DNA of 64,000 nucleotides from assembly GCA_038373865.1 (NCBI GenBank), contig JAXGGA010004714.1:1-64000 (forward strand), in the 5' to 3' direction. How positions within the stretch are numbered: position 1 is the stretch's first letter; every line of letters begins with the position of its first letter. Shown here in pieces: positions 37,163 through 50,648 of the stretch. The translations under genes and the position numbers were made by a program. Source of the DNA: Uloborus plumipes (taxonomy: Eukaryota; Arthropoda; Arachnida; Araneae; Uloboridae). The notes beneath the pieces are model-generated. The model was not told the origin of the DNA. It searched no databases and saw only the letters and a list, made by a program, of their open reading frames with translations.

Positions 37163-37739
37163 TAGCATAACTAAAAAAAAAGATAAGAAAAGAAAAACTA
37201 GCATTGTTAATTCTAATAAAAGTGAAAAAATAATAGCATTAAAAGATTAATTGAATTATAAGGCTCATTTGCCATACTTTTCAAAGTAGTTATTAAAATT
37301 TACCATTCGTTGCATTGTTTTCTTTTGAAAATTATCTCCTTACCGTTTGAAATAAAATGAAAATCACCATTACACAAAATATGCATATGAGACAGTGAGC
37401 AGCAAAGAAGTGTTGAGTATCAAAATTAAAAACTTGGACATGACCTATTTACGAGTACAAATGATAGGAGAACTTCTCGTCTACTTTGGGGCAAGTGATA
37501 GTACTAGTAGTCCTATTAGATGCTGCTATATGCTGTGATTTAGATTTTTTTTTTTTTTCATTAAAAGCCGACCTAAGATTGGAACTTAATACGCATTTTA
37601 CTCAGAGCATTAAAATCTTCACTAACATCCCCTTGTTTCTCACTGCCTCATGAACCATTATATGATGATCAAATTCTAGGCGAAATTATTACTTCAGCAT
37701 AAATTCATTTACCATGGAGCCTACTAAACACCTCAGCCA
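37163..37739. other. AT-rich noncoding DNA
   Basis: No gene or repeat recognised. Confidence 0.35.
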
Positions 37740-38110
37740 AGCATTAGTCGAATCCTACAAGCAGCAGAATTTGTGCAAAGTGAGGCTTGCCGGAGAGAGA
37801 GCGAGCCCCAATTTGAGCAGCTGCTTCTGTTCATGAGTTTGGTCTATTAACGTGGGCGATTTTTCTTTTCAATTTTGTGCTCGCGTGGAGGGAAATGGGG
37901 CGGGTCGGCCATGAATGTCAATTATAGGTTAATCAACTCCTTTTGACAGCATGGAGGCTCGAGATGCTTTCTTCTGCGTGAGATGGTGGTAAGAAAGTGC
38001 CAAGCATGTGGGAGAATTTTGAATTCGAGTTGGACTGACAGTGGGGAGCGAGTGACTTTATTTGAATTCTCGGATGTTGTGAGGAGAGAAGAAACATGAT
38101 GTTTCACAAG
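37740..38110. promoter_or_regulatory. Candidate conserved noncoding island
   Basis: Marked drop in AT content, with CAGCTG E-box-type core (about 37818), a GA-rich tract (37793-37805) and GGCGGGTC-like sequence near 37900, followed by TAAT-type cores (near 37920). No frame shows a domain. This is one of the stronger enhancer candidates by composition. Confidence 0.3.
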
Positions 38111-39427
38111 TAAACGAGATAAAGCAATTCTTTGTAAGTTATTGTTTCAAAAAAATCGGCTACGATGTATAATTTCTATCTCTATTTGCATTAAATAATG
38201 TAGCTAGCTTAACTAAAAATAAACAGAAAGATTTTCTGTGGATGTGTGACTCGTCTAGGGTATAGATTGTTTGCCACATTTTCATGAAATGAACAAAATT
38301 AATCTGGCATCTCGAAAAGTTTTTTTTTGTTTTTCTTTTTATTCAATTTTCGTCTTTTTTACTCCATTTTTTTGTGACACTTTCATATAAGTTGGCTAAT
38401 CAGAGGGTGAAATATTCATCCTGCACAAAAACATTGCATGTAAATCAAAAGCCCTAATTTTCCATCTTAAGATAAAATTCGTTCCATGTTCCTAGGTAAT
38501 ATAGAATAAGAGTAATAAGTGTTTTTAGCTCTGATTTTCTGGAAAGAAATACAGAGTTTATGCGGAAACAATTTTTGAGCAAACAGCACATTAATGCGAA
38601 CGTTTGCAAAAAAAAAAGAAAAAAAAACAAGGAATGTGCCTGTTTCAGTGCTAACCCTATGTTAGTGTGCATAAGTTTGATAAGTTTATTATGCCAATAA
38701 TACGACTAAAACTTCATTTGGATTACTTTTACTCTGATTGGTTTTCATAAGTATGAAAGTTATATGGTGCGAACAATATTGCATCCACATAAAAACAGAA
38801 AGTAAGAAAGTAGAAAATGTAATAAAAATAACTAAATACACTACACTAATAATCTCACTGTTAGTGTGTAATAAAATAAAAAATCGGGTAAAAAATTTAA
38901 GATAGAACCTATAAAAACTTAACTAGACCTGAACTGAAGCAGTAGACGTGGAAATTAAGCAGAAAATACGTTATCACAAAAGGAGATTTATTGCAATTAA
39001 AATAACATTGTATCACACTAATTATGTTGTGATTCGTTATTATATTTTAGTAACAGGTAAAAAAGATGTGACGGAACTTTTATCTTGGAGAATTTCTGAC
39101 TTCCTAAATTGGAGAAAAGAGAAACATATCGTTTACATAGACACCATGCTTGCTCCTCATGCTTTAGTTTTACGTTTTGACGGAACTTCGGTGGTTTTTC
39201 AGTGACTTGTACATTCATTTATTTAGTAAATTATTATACATTTTAATGGACGTTTTTAATTTTTTTAATTTAGTTCGCAAGTTCTTTTAATATAATTTTT
39301 TTTAATCATTTTGTTTCTCATTTGACGAATTATTTTGCTTTTTTAATGGCTTAATTTAATTATTTGTCAGATTATTTTTCATTTTAATGGAACTTTTAGT
39401 TTTGTTAAGTCGCTCGATTCGTGTAAA
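38111..39427. other. AT-rich noncoding DNA
   Basis: No gene is seen. Around 38953-39000 (gaaattaagcagaaaa, tatcacaaaagg) there is a weak match to the 39756 and 40172 positions of the following duplication, at about twice its period. Confidence 0.35.
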
Positions 39428-40268
39428 AAGTACGTTAAAAGGGGAAAAAAATGCAAGGTACCACCAAACAAATAGTTTTTACGTAACTTTGATCACAATC
39501 TGAAGGTAATAAATCAAAAGAATAATAATCGCCAAGATTAAATGCGCCACAAGTGTAGTGTATTTATAATGGAGAAGCATCGATATGACTGTATTGACAC
39601 TAAATCACAAAGCTCGCTTTTGATTAAACAAGGAAGCTTGAATAAAGATATCGGCTTACTTCGGAATCTGCTTATAGTGTTTATCTTAGATGTCAGATAA
39701 ACATTAGATCTACATCAAAAATAAAACTTATTTTGGTAACGACAAAATATTTGCGAATTAAGCTACGAACGGATTGTCACAAAAAGGGAAACAGTTATAA
39801 TGCAAAAATTATGCTTCAAACGTGATTCGTTTAGCAATAGCTACAGAAAAGTATATTAAAGAGACAAAATAATGCACGGTATCACCAAACGAATAGTTTA
39901 TGTAATTTTGACCTTGCAAGTCGGCAATAAAAAAAGGAGAAATAATCACGAAGATAAAATGCGCCACGTGTAGTACTAATGAGGGGAAAGTACCTATATG
40001 ACCACATTGACAATAAGCCAGAAAGCTTATTTTAGATAAAACGAAGATGCTTCAACAAAGATATCGACTAAATAATAACTTCGCAATATCTTTATGACGT
40101 TTATCTTAGGATAAACATTAGAATTACATTGAAAAGAGAAAAAATGTTGTGCTAACGCTAAAGGATTCACAAATTAAGCTGAAAACGTGTTGTCACAAAA
40201 AGGGAAGCATTCAGTTATAATGCAAGTGTTAGGCTTGAAACGTGATTCTTACAGCAAAATTTACAAAA
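39428..40268. repeat. Tandem duplication, two units of about 420 bp
   Basis: Unit 1 (39428-39850) and unit 2 (39851-40268) share ordered anchors: accaccaaacaaatagttt/atcaccaaacgaatagttt (39460, 39881), atgcgccac (39542, 39959), gtttatctta (39679, 40100), aattaagct (39756, 40172), tgtcacaaaaaggga, and ttataatgcaa. Steps are 416-421 bp. Substitutions and indels are common. No coding frame is shared. Confidence 0.8.
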
Positions 40269-41756
40269 CAGCTAAAAAGATGCGCCAATTCGATAAGCAT
40301 CTGGTTTCGAGAAGTAGATTATTGTACTTATCTGACAAGAAGCAAAAGGAAGGGTAATAATGGGAAATGATGAAATAACAGTATATCTTTTGTTTTGAGA
40401 ACATTTTGCAAAAATTGTCGATTTTTGTTGTTTTTTTCAGCGTATAACAACTTAGAGACTAAAAGTAAAGGAGACCCGATGATCAAACTGAGAATGTGCC
40501 ACTTTCGTACAGTATTTCGAACTTCGTTGTTAAAGTATTACCTGCTTTTAGTGTCAAAAAATACATATTTCTTCATTTCTTGCAAAAAAAAAAAAAAATG
40601 CTATAACAATTTGTTCTTAACTTCAGCATTTGCGAAAACGTTGGTAAAATTATTTTGGTTAAAATCTTTATTACCTCATTTCTCAAATGATAACAAAAAT
40701 GATACTAATCTTGTCACTTCAGAAAACCCTTTTACAACAGCTGACCAAGAAATATGAGTGTTTCCGCTCATTTTCCACTGACCATATGAAACGACGTTCC
40801 TTGATCAAAATAAAGGATGGAAGCTATAATTACTTCAAAACTGAATCTCCATACATGATGGCTAGTAAAATCGTCCAATCAAAGAATATTTCCTTCGAAA
40901 TTCAATAAATTAGAGTACAGCCAGCATTTTCCCACTTCAAATGATCAAAGGAAATCCTCCTCAAAACCGAACGGAACGACAGTTATTTGCAGCTCTGCTA
41001 TTCTTCAGCTATATATGATGTTTGATGAACTAAATATCGTGCAACCTATCAGTGCCTCTTCTAATTTCACACCCATTTAAAGAGTTAATAGAATTTCTAG
41101 AGCTTCCCTTTCCTTTGTCCCACTATGGAATAAGCTATAGGAAGTTCTACATTAACTTAGGCGACTGGACAATTCTACATTGCAATGTTATATGATTTGT
41201 TCCGTCACCGTTTCTTAGCTTCAGCGCGCTAAACTAGACCTAAACTTAACAAAACAGTAGCCTTTGAACCCATGAACAAATAGCTATTATTGGCAGGAAG
41301 GTTTTGAATTCCAAGAGTAAATTGAATTGATGAGGGATGAATGACTCAAGTCAGAAAAGGCTTCATAAACAAAAGTCGACTTTTATCAATGGGAAAAAGG
41401 ACACCGGCATTCAAATAAACAATCGTAATTGGATAAAATTTCGAAAAAAAAAAAAAATAATAATAATAATAAAAATAAGCTGCGTCTCAATTCATATTTA
41501 CTACTCTATCTTTTGAAGTTTTGTTGAGATTTCGAATTAGGGCTCTGAATAAGCGAGTTAGACTATTGCATGAATGCATAACTTGAGAGATGCACATTTT
41601 TAACTTTTGCAAAAACCATCATTGAAAAATGTCAATATAAATCGTAAACCAACATCAAACGGCATAGCACAACCAATTGTCGCAGAAAAATATTTTAGTA
41701 ATTCTTCCGCATTGACTGAGAGAAATATTTTAATACGCTTAGAAAATATTTGCAGC
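40269..41756. other. AT-rich noncoding DNA
   Basis: No gene is recognised. The plus frames 40395-40757 and 40687-40908 overlap an A tract and have no domain. An AAT-type simple repeat lies at about 41443-41477. Confidence 0.35.
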
Positions 41757-41758
41757 TA

Positions 41759-43135
41759 TTTAAGAGCAAGAATCTGAGAGAGTGTCACGCCTGTGATTCA
41801 TGACCTCTCAGATTTTTTCCAAAAAATTACCAAATGTTTATTATCTTATTGAAAGACCAAATCCAGAATGTTTTGCTCTAAAGTTGAGTTGTTTAGTTTT
41901 TATGGATCCCTAAAGTTGAAGGTGCGGCGTCAAAAATTAAGCGGATTTTCAAGACATGGAAGTTGCTGTGAGCCAAAACTCTTACCAGGAACTGTTTAAC
42001 TCCAATTTTCTTTTTGTATATGGAATATAGAAGGTTGAAACTTTACAAAATGAGTGTTAAGTTTGAGGTAAGTTGTTGCCGTAAGGTCAGTGAAGGCCCT
42101 CAAAACAAGGCATTGTTGACGTTTTTTAGCGTTTTTGAGGTCCAAAAACAGCTTGTACATTTCAGTTGGCACGGCAAAAGTGGTATCGTTTGAAAGACCA
42201 GTGTAAGCACTTTAAAATAGTGTAAAAATAACCGAGGAAAGTTCAACGTGCTTTTAGTTGCGTAAGGCCGAAATATGAAAAATGTCATATTTTAGCAATA
42301 TTCAAACGATCATAACTTCTTCTACCAACAACATATTGAAATTTTTTTTTGCCAATGTCATACTCTATTCTTTGTCTAAACAGAACAGCTGAGTCCTTTG
42401 AGGCGAAATGCAAAAATTTTTTTTACAAAAAATTAATTTTTTCCTGTGTATTTTTTCTAAAAAAATTTTTACATTTCGCCTCAAAGAACTCAACTGTTCT
42501 GTTAAGACAAAGAATAGAGTATGACATTGGCAAAGAAAATATTTCAATATGTTGTTGGCAGAGGAAGTTATGACCGTTTGAATATCGGTAAAATATGACA
42601 TTTTTCATATTTCGGCCTTACGCAACTAAAAGTACGTTACACTTTCCTCGGTTATTTATACATTATTTTAAAGTGCTTACACTGGTCTTTCAAACGATAC
42701 CACTTTTGCCGTGCCAACTGAAATGTACAAGCTGTTTTTGGACCTCAAAAACGCTAAAAAACGTCAAAAATGCCTTGTTTTGGGGGCCTTCACTGACCTT
42801 ACGGCAACAACTTACCACAAATTTAGCATTCATTTTGTAAAGTTTCAACCTTCTATATTCCATATACGAAAAGAAAATTGGAGTTCAACTGTTCCTGTTA
42901 AAAGTTTTGGCTCACAGCAACTTCCATGTCTTGAAAATCCGCTTACTTTTTGATGCCGCACGTTCAACTTTAGGGATCCATAAAAACTAAACAACTCAAC
43001 TTTAGAGCAAAACATTCTGGATTTGGTCTTTCAATAAGATAATAAACATTTGGTAATTTTTGGGAGAAAATCTGAGAGGTCATGAATCACCCCATAATAC
43101 TAGGCGTGACAGTTTCTCAGATTCTTGCTCTTAAA
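41759..43135. mobile_element. Foldback element, 1377-bp almost perfect palindrome
   Basis: The two halves (41759 to about 42430 and about 42455 to 43135) are inverse complements through nearly their whole length, leaving only some 25 bp of AT-rich loop around 42441. Ends read TTTAAGAGCAAGAATCTGAG and its complement, flanked by TA (41757-41758 and 43136-43137). The same predicted peptide appears in mirrored frames in each half, which is a by-product of the symmetry and not evidence of a gene. Arms show scattered mismatches, and some indels shift the symmetry axis by about 6 bp. No transposase is recognised. The TA flanks suggest Tc1/mariner-type mobilisation. Confidence 0.87.
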
Positions 43136-43137
43136 TA

Positions 43138-43639
43138 CTAGGACCACATAAGAGTAAAGTGTTACAGACAGTGATTTTAGGCAATCACTTATTCTCACTA
43201 ATAGACACTTAAAAGGACAAAAGAGCAAAAGGTGATAGCAAGAAACTGTGATTTGACATTTCAGTGTTCGCCGATTTTCCAGACTGTGCCCGCAGTCTTC
43301 CATCCGTAATATATTATAGAAGCAAATAACTTCATAACTGGCTCGAAGTTGAATTCAGAATTAAATCCATATCGCATTATGACACTTAACGACTTAAGCT
43401 GCATTATGATAAAAAAAAAATCTTGTTTAACATGAAACGTTTCGCTGTTAATCCAAGAAATTTATTCAGTTCAAGTACGACGACCAATAAATAAGCTTAG
43501 CCAAAATAACTCGCAAACATGTTAAGACAAGAGTGCTGAACATAAATAAAAGAAGATAATCACGAAGATCTGATAGGAGAAAAAAAAAATTATCTCCTAG
43601 CTAGTTCACCCAAAAATTCGACATTTATTGCGCATGATC
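43138..43639. other. Noncoding DNA
   Basis: No gene or repeat recognised. Confidence 0.3.
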
Positions 43640-43960
43640 GATCACGAGTTCTCACATAAAGGTCACCGTGCCGGTAGGAATACACTTTTCCAACAATTAC
43701 CCGATCAGCATTCTAATATCTTTCCATCGGCAAAGGTATGATCGATATTCGAAGGCCTCAGTGATGTTCCATCTTTCTTACCCACTCAAAGCCGCCTCTG
43801 AAAAGATTACACGTTGCGGCGACAGTTGGTGGCAGCATTTGCAAGAAAAAAGAATCACCAATTTCGTTTATTTGAATTTCGTGGAACGCAAATCCATTGA
43901 GAGGGGAAATTCAATCGGGAAGCTTTGCTTTGGTAATTATAATATCATAAAAGAAAACAG
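43640..43960. promoter_or_regulatory. Candidate conserved noncoding island
   Basis: Less AT-rich segment with one open plus frame of 99 codons (43668-43967) that shows no domain or splice-bounded structure. ATCGAT- and GATCGAT-like palindromes occur near 43637 and 43741. Regulatory role is inference. Confidence 0.22.
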
Positions 43961-46900
43961 ATGTTGAGGCCTTCCTTTGACGCTCAAAGATCTATTGAGA
44001 TTCCTTGGAAAAGCTCTTAAGCGATGAAATACCGAGTATGAACCAGGAGTCTTTCATGGGTTTATATAAATATCTATAGCATGGTTCGTTCGTTCTTTCA
44101 AATGGGATTCTAGGAAAAACAGGAATCCAGGTAAATATGAAAATGTTATTAGGATACTTTTCGCAATTATTCGTGAGTAAATATTTGTTCATTGACTTAT
44201 TTTCTTACCCTGAGGCTTTTACAAACTGATTGGAAATAGCGTAAATATTTATTTCATGAATTTTAATAGCATTCAAACTTCAAAATGTTCTAGCTAAGCG
44301 CTGAAATACACTGATGTTTTTCAAAAAACTGCAATAGGTTTATAATTAGCATATCTTCTCTTCACAGAACTTACAGGTCTCTAAGCAATATAAACTAAAA
44401 TATTTGTCTTCGTAAACACTTATGAATCATTGAAAATAACTGGTTGTTATAAACACTATTATTATTTACTTTTTAACTATTGAAGGACGTAATTGAAAAA
44501 AAAAAAAACTATTATTATACGCTAAAAAAAATCACATTAGATAAAGTAAGATAAAACATTACTTGCTTCCAAATGCTTTGTATAACGATAATAATTATCA
44601 AATCAAGATGAAAAATATTGAGAAATATTTACAAGTTCATGAATTAGGAAAAAAATCATTATAAAAAAAATGGCGGCATGAATGGAGTCCGCTGTAAGTT
44701 TGTTGCTTGAATTGAAAGACCAAAAAAATAAATTTATTTGCAATAATATATGGTCACTTTTTCACAAAATTCATTAAAAATCCAAACGGGTCAAGTTCTT
44801 TCTGTTGAGCTCTTAATTTCAAAACGATGTTGCACTTTTAAAACAATACCAGTCAGCATTTTACTCCACTTTCTAGATTAGTTCATTGGCAAGCCTCCCA
44901 CCCCAATAAAGTAAACAGAGAAAATAGCTGAGCACTTTCCTTTAAACAGAACAGTTTAGTATTGTTTCAATGACAAAAATTTTACCTTATTCTATACTTT
45001 TCGTACGAGCAAAAAATTTTACTGTTGTTTCGGTGCACGAAATTATGTGATTCCACAAAGCTTTATTTTTTGTTTGTATAAGTGGGGTAAATTAGTTTAC
45101 GATAAAAAAATAATTGCGATATAGTTTTAGCCTTAGAAAGCAGACAATTTAAAATTACTTCTCAGGAAATATTTTTTTAATGATTGGGCCGTTATTTTCT
45201 GTTTTTTGATCACTCTTGCACAGAGTTTATGCACGTATGAGTGGCATATGCATTATATGATCATGTCCTTCTTCCAATCCTTTGGTGCCTTAATGTCGGA
45301 GCCCTAATAAAGTCAAATGAGGCCTTATTGGGCTACAATCTTATTTTTCCGGTTATCAAATCACAGAGAAAAAATAGCGGTTTTACGTGTAAAGTGACAT
45401 TTTTCTTTTTGAATACGTCAACTGCATAAATTAGACTTTCTAGAACAATTTAACAACTTTTTTATATATTAGTAAACCGCAGTGAACCATGAAGAAGCAA
45501 ATTTTGCTATGAAATAAGATCAGGCAATGCTCACAAGATTCTTTTGTAACTACTGTTGCCTGTTGATAAGAAACTGCTTTTTGATAACGCTTTGTCACCA
45601 ATTAATCTTTTTGATGAAGGTAAAATCATGATCTAGCAAATTTTTAGTATCCTACATAAAAATAAGGGTTTTGCCACGTTGGTTTACATCGCTTTATTTG
45701 GCCCACCCACCTTATTTATTACGCTTTCTGTGGACATAATTTTGCTTCATTGCACAATACTTTCCCAGAATAAAATTTTAGTATTCTGAGGTTTTCCCAT
45801 GATTATAGCGGAATTTTTCAAAACTTTTTTCTCTCACAAAATAATTTTGACTCCTTGTGGGTTCTCTCATCCGGCTGGAATAACATTGCTCCTGTGAACA
45901 TAATTTTTATTTTATGGATATTTATTCATGTAAGAGGGGTAATTTAACATTTTTTTCAAAGTGGGATGTACCTTTATCCATTACCCAATGACACTACCAG
46001 CTTTTTTGCAGGCAATAACAGACAGCGCAATGCATTCAAGTCAACCTTTGTCAGATATCATCAATCAAGATGTCCACGGGTTTTAGAAAACCGGTCTGAC
46101 CTAAACGCTTCTTAAGTTTCAAAGAATTCAGATGGATCAAGCGGAACCAGCTCTTTTAAGTCCATTCTTTTCTTAAGTATACCCTCACTTTTTTAAGCAT
46201 TGTCTTCAATGAAAAGGAAAACGTGTTCCAGAAGAGGTAAAATAGAAAAATTCTTGTTCAAGTAGAAGGGAACTGGTCACCATTGGGTGCGGTCAGCGCT
46301 ATTAATTGGCCTTAAACTCTAACGTGCCTTCAAAATCCTTCCCCCTGGTGCACGAAGAATACCAACAGCAAAATAAAAGTTGATAGATTTAGATTTTTTT
46401 TTTCATGACTTCCGTTTCAAACTCAAGTCCACCAGTAACGACCATGAAAAAAGTTGGGTTTGAATATTCACCATGAAACAGCAAGGGTCAAGCGTAACTT
46501 ACCACTTCTGCATGAGGATTTTTATTTCATACGTTTTTTCGCACTCTACTCGATTCTTAATTTTTAAAAAGAAATAATAAATCATGTATAATAAAAACTA
46601 AGATTCAACATTCATAGTTTGTGGAATTTTTTTGATAGCTAAAAAGTTCTTTTTCCTTCACACGGCAATGTCCGCTGAAAAACTTAACGTTTGCTATTAC
46701 GAAGATAATTAATTAAAATCTCTGATTAATCTAGTGAATTTATAAAAAAAAGAAAAAAATCATCATCAGCTATTCATCAGCTAAAATGGTCGAGCACATT
46801 TCATATTAATTAGTTATCAGAGGATTCTTTTTTGTTTCATTTCAATGCACTGAACTTTGATGTAAGCTCGATAATATTAAACGGATATTTTGCGCTGGGT

Positions 46901-49109
46901 TTGCTAAATTAGATTTTATTTTTCACATGCGGAGGATAAAAAAAAAGAAATCTGGAAAAACGCGAAGCCCAATGTGTTTCTTTTTCATCAAAATAAGGTT
47001 TTTATAAAATTGCTTAAAATATTTCAAGCACAGCAAGCAATTCTTTTTAATGAAATTAAAAAATGAATGTGGTTATATGAATTTTCGAGAAACATATATA
47101 GTTTTTCTCTTTTGGAAACAACCATGCAGTTTTATGAGATTTAGAGAAGCCCAATGCCATCGAGCTTTCAGTTTACTCCGGAAGCATAATGTCACGCACA
47201 TAAATTTACTCTACCGTAAAACTCTTCAGGGTGAAGAAAACACCGAAATGATGAAAAAATGGCGACACTTCAGATTTTGTATTTAAAAGGCTTCGATCCA
47301 ACACATTATTTTTAGTCGGAAATGGCCACAATTTTAAGGTGAACACAAAACTGAAACTGCTTTCATTTTGACACCAACAATAATTTTGCTACAATCAGTG
47401 TTTAACTGAAATAAAGTACGGCTCGCTCTTTAACGTTATGACATCAGAACTTTTAGAAATTAGACATTTAGAAATTCGAAAACAATGACACTCAAGCATT
47501 TTCACGCAGCATGAAATTAAAGTTTCGTTTTTAAAAGCAATTTTATGTACTAAAATGTACTGTATATTTTTCAGCTGATTTTTTAAAAGCTTTAAGCAAC
47601 TTTAATAACAAAAACTTAGCAGTATGATTCACTAATTATCTTTTTTTCTAAGTGATTGCATTGCATTATGGAGGCTCTTAAAGAGTAAAACTTGTGTTCA
47701 ACGATACATAGACCACCCACTTTTACTAATTCGTGACTGCGTAAAAAATAAAGTATTTAAAAAGTAGTAATTATAAATGGCAATACATTTCCTGTCACTA
47801 TGTACTTACAAAGTTTGGTCATTAAATAAGGAAAATTTTAAATTTCTTCTTTCTTATCCCTCTCCCCCATCTTTTCTTTTCTTTTCTTTTTTCCTTTATT
47901 TATTTATTTATTTTATTTTATTTATTTATTTTTTTTTGAATGTATTATACAAACACCGATGTCGCTTACTCATTCACGATGACAAAACAATTAGTTTTGT
48001 TTTTATTATTGATAATGTAAATGTTCTGGAAACAAATTTTCCAACTGAAACTGAATTATATTATAACTGAATGATTATGCATGTATTTCATCCATTTTTT
48101 CCCTGAAAAACTAAAGTGGTATTGCGAAAGCATCAACTTGTAAATTTTATTGCTGTACGATGTATGAAAGAAATGTTTTCGATAACATTAACACAGTTCA
48201 TCTCTAACGGCAACGATAAATAACACAAAAATAAATTTCAACCACTAATCCCATTTGTGAAACACTAAGCAATTCATTTCTTTTTCTAAAATTATCACAA
48301 AAAGCAGAGTTTCTTTCTTTCCCCTATGTTTTTATAATGGTGTTTCCATTTCCTTCGCATCATTACTGCAATTCAGCAGTTATTTTTTAGGGGGTACCAG
48401 GACTACATGAAATTAACTACATGCAACATCCCTCCACTAGAAGTTTTTAACGTTAAAATAAAAAATAAAATAAAAACGCGTAACACCTATATTTCAATTT
48501 ATGTTGTGACTTAGTCTACATTCTTTACCACAGCACAAGCAAAGGCTATAGGGATAAAAAGGTTAATGATAAAATCACACGCACGCTTCTTGTAAGTGTG
48601 AAGCAATTTAACTAATGGAAAAACATTGTTGCCAAGAACGATGCTTGGCGCTACTCGAAACTAGCTTCCATTTTGATGCCGACACATAATCAAAGATTAG
48701 GTTTCGTGCTAAATTTAACTCGATATCTATCGAGCTTTGTTCTCCGGAACAGGAGTCGGTTAAGTAAGTTAGTGTTTCAATTGAAACACGTACAACACAA
48801 ACTGTTTCGATCAAATCTACCTTTCTGGAAAAGTATTACAAAGGACATTAGTTCATTTAATCTACTTTTCCGACACTGAACTCAATTCATAATTAAACTG
48901 ATAGGACGGTTTTACGGACACTTTTCAATTAAATAGTGTAAATAATTTAATTAAAAGTGCAACTAACTTAAGAAAGCCTTTTTTTTTTTTAATTCTGCCA
49001 TTTTTAAGTCCGTACTTCTAGCAAACTACTTTTTCGATCGTAGGTCGTGTCTTCATATTCTTAAGGTCGTGTCTTCATGTATGTGTGAGTGTGATTCAAT
49101 CAAATCCAA
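43961..49109. other. AT-rich noncoding DNA, possible decayed element at 45080-46400
   Basis: No gene is supported in this 5 kb. The part 45660-46380 is less AT-rich and has short open pieces on the minus strand interrupted by stops and frame changes (for example LEHVFLFIEDNA near 46230), so it may be a decayed coding transposon, but I cannot name it. Similar strings aagtggggtaaatta (45080) and aagaggggtaattta (45932) lie in the same direction. A TTTA-type simple repeat lies at 47880-47936. Confidence 0.3.
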
Positions 49110-49139
49110 CTTTTCAATGCGGCACTTGTTGCACAGTCC

Positions 49140-49330
49140 TAATAAAATCCATCACAGCGAATACCGATACAACGAAATATCAATTGTAACGAAGTAAATG
49201 TTCAGTCCCGTTTTAATTGCTATTATATTTGTTGCATTACATTGCAACGAAATTCCCGTTACAGCGAATAAACTTGCGGTCTTTTAAAATCCGTTGCGAC
49301 GGAATTGAACTGTATTTCAATAATTCGTGT
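49140..49330. mobile_element. Possible decayed pogo-like MITE with repeated TTRYARCGAA motif
   Basis: Within 190 bp the short motif occurs about six times: cacagcgaat (49153), tacaacgaaa (49168), tgtaacgaag (49185), tgcaacgaaa (49244), ttacagcgaa (49259) and ttgcgacgga (49303). Motifs of the type TACAACGAA or TATAACGAA are familiar from ends of pogo/Tigger-like elements in insects. No clean terminal repeat or target duplication could be set, so the boundaries are approximate. Confidence 0.4.
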
Positions 49331-50640
49331 TTTTTAACTCATACGCAATTAGAAATCATGTTTATAAATCACCGAAGTTTTTCAATTTGACTTATGTTAA
49401 AATCGTGCATTTATATAGTACGGATTCAGCAGAAGTCCTTGCATTCCCCGAAGAACGAACCGTCGTAAATGTTTTTCAAAATATTTGACTACCTTCCCTT
49501 GTTTAAAGCATTTCAAATGAATGCTATAGTCTGCTAAAGCACTCATATTTAAATCTTCGAGTATTTTTGAGTCTCAAGTTACTATAACTATGTTGGGATT
49601 CAACCTCGGCATTCGTACTGGACAAAGCTGATCAAACGTTTTTCAGAACACATGGATTTCACTTGCAAAAATTACAACGAGTCAAAAAATATTCTATCAA
49701 CTTTTTTGAAAGCAATTCCTTATATGTCCGTCATTAATTTTGCTTTAGCTTAATATTTACTGTTTCCACACCTTGTATTTTTCAAAATAAAATTATTTCC
49801 CTCAAATGCATACATAATAATTGTAAAAGACGAGCATAAAGAAAGATATATTCGCGATGCCCCATTGTAGTATAATTTGATATTGGGAAAATCTTTTAGC
49901 ATTAGTGAAAAATAAAATACATCAAATAATATTATACACTCAAACAATTTTTAAAAAATTTGTTTCACGTACATGATCTTAAAAAAATCAATATTTACTT
50001 TTAAAAAATCTAAGACCTTTCTTACTTCATTTTAAGCATTTATGAGGGAATCCGTTAAATATTCCTTCACATATAGAGTAAATGCATTTCCATAAATAAC
50101 AAAGAATTGCCAATTAATGCCAATCCACTAAAAGCGAAAGCTCTACAAAGTGAAAGAAAACGGCAAGCAATTTTCATTTTCCTTTACTAAATTTTTCAGA
50201 AAGTTAAAGAAAGGAAAAGCTTTAAAACCCAGGAGAAGACCCTCTAATGAGGTTTTACCCTCCTTCCATTATCCTGATGGATGCGGGGGCACTGGTTTTC
50301 TCTTATGGATGTGACAGGTTTGGGCGAATATGCCTAGACGACGTAAAAATAGATTTTTCCCTGAATGGGACACTATATCATCTTTAGCTTTTACTTTTGT
50401 TATTAGAGAGAAAAATATATGGATCAAAGGAGATGATATATTTTATCGAGATTCTCTTAACACCGCGGGATGATGCAGGAGGCTCAAATGGGAGGGGGAG
50501 CGGTGAGGATTTTATGCCTCGGTATATGTTAGTTATTGAAGTTCGGTTATGATTGACGTGAGTTTGGGAGTATAAACCTTCGGTTAAATGCATATCTTAT
50601 GTTTCTTGTTTTCAAATAAATTTGTTGTACGTTCTGTACC
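49331..50640. other. AT-rich noncoding DNA
   Basis: No gene recognised. A less AT-rich patch at 50220-50340 and 50460-50520 has no coding signature. Confidence 0.3.
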
Positions 50641-50648
50641 CTCAGAAC

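Noticed and set aside
42100..42840. Nearly the same 60-residue peptide predicted on both strands, which looks like a duplicated conserved gene
   Set aside because: The two frames are mirror images produced by the palindrome at 41759-43135. There is no domain, and the symmetry explains the match.
47777..48070. Frame of 97 codons with hydrophobic content
   Set aside because: The hydrophobic run is translation of a TTTA/TTTTC simple repeat.
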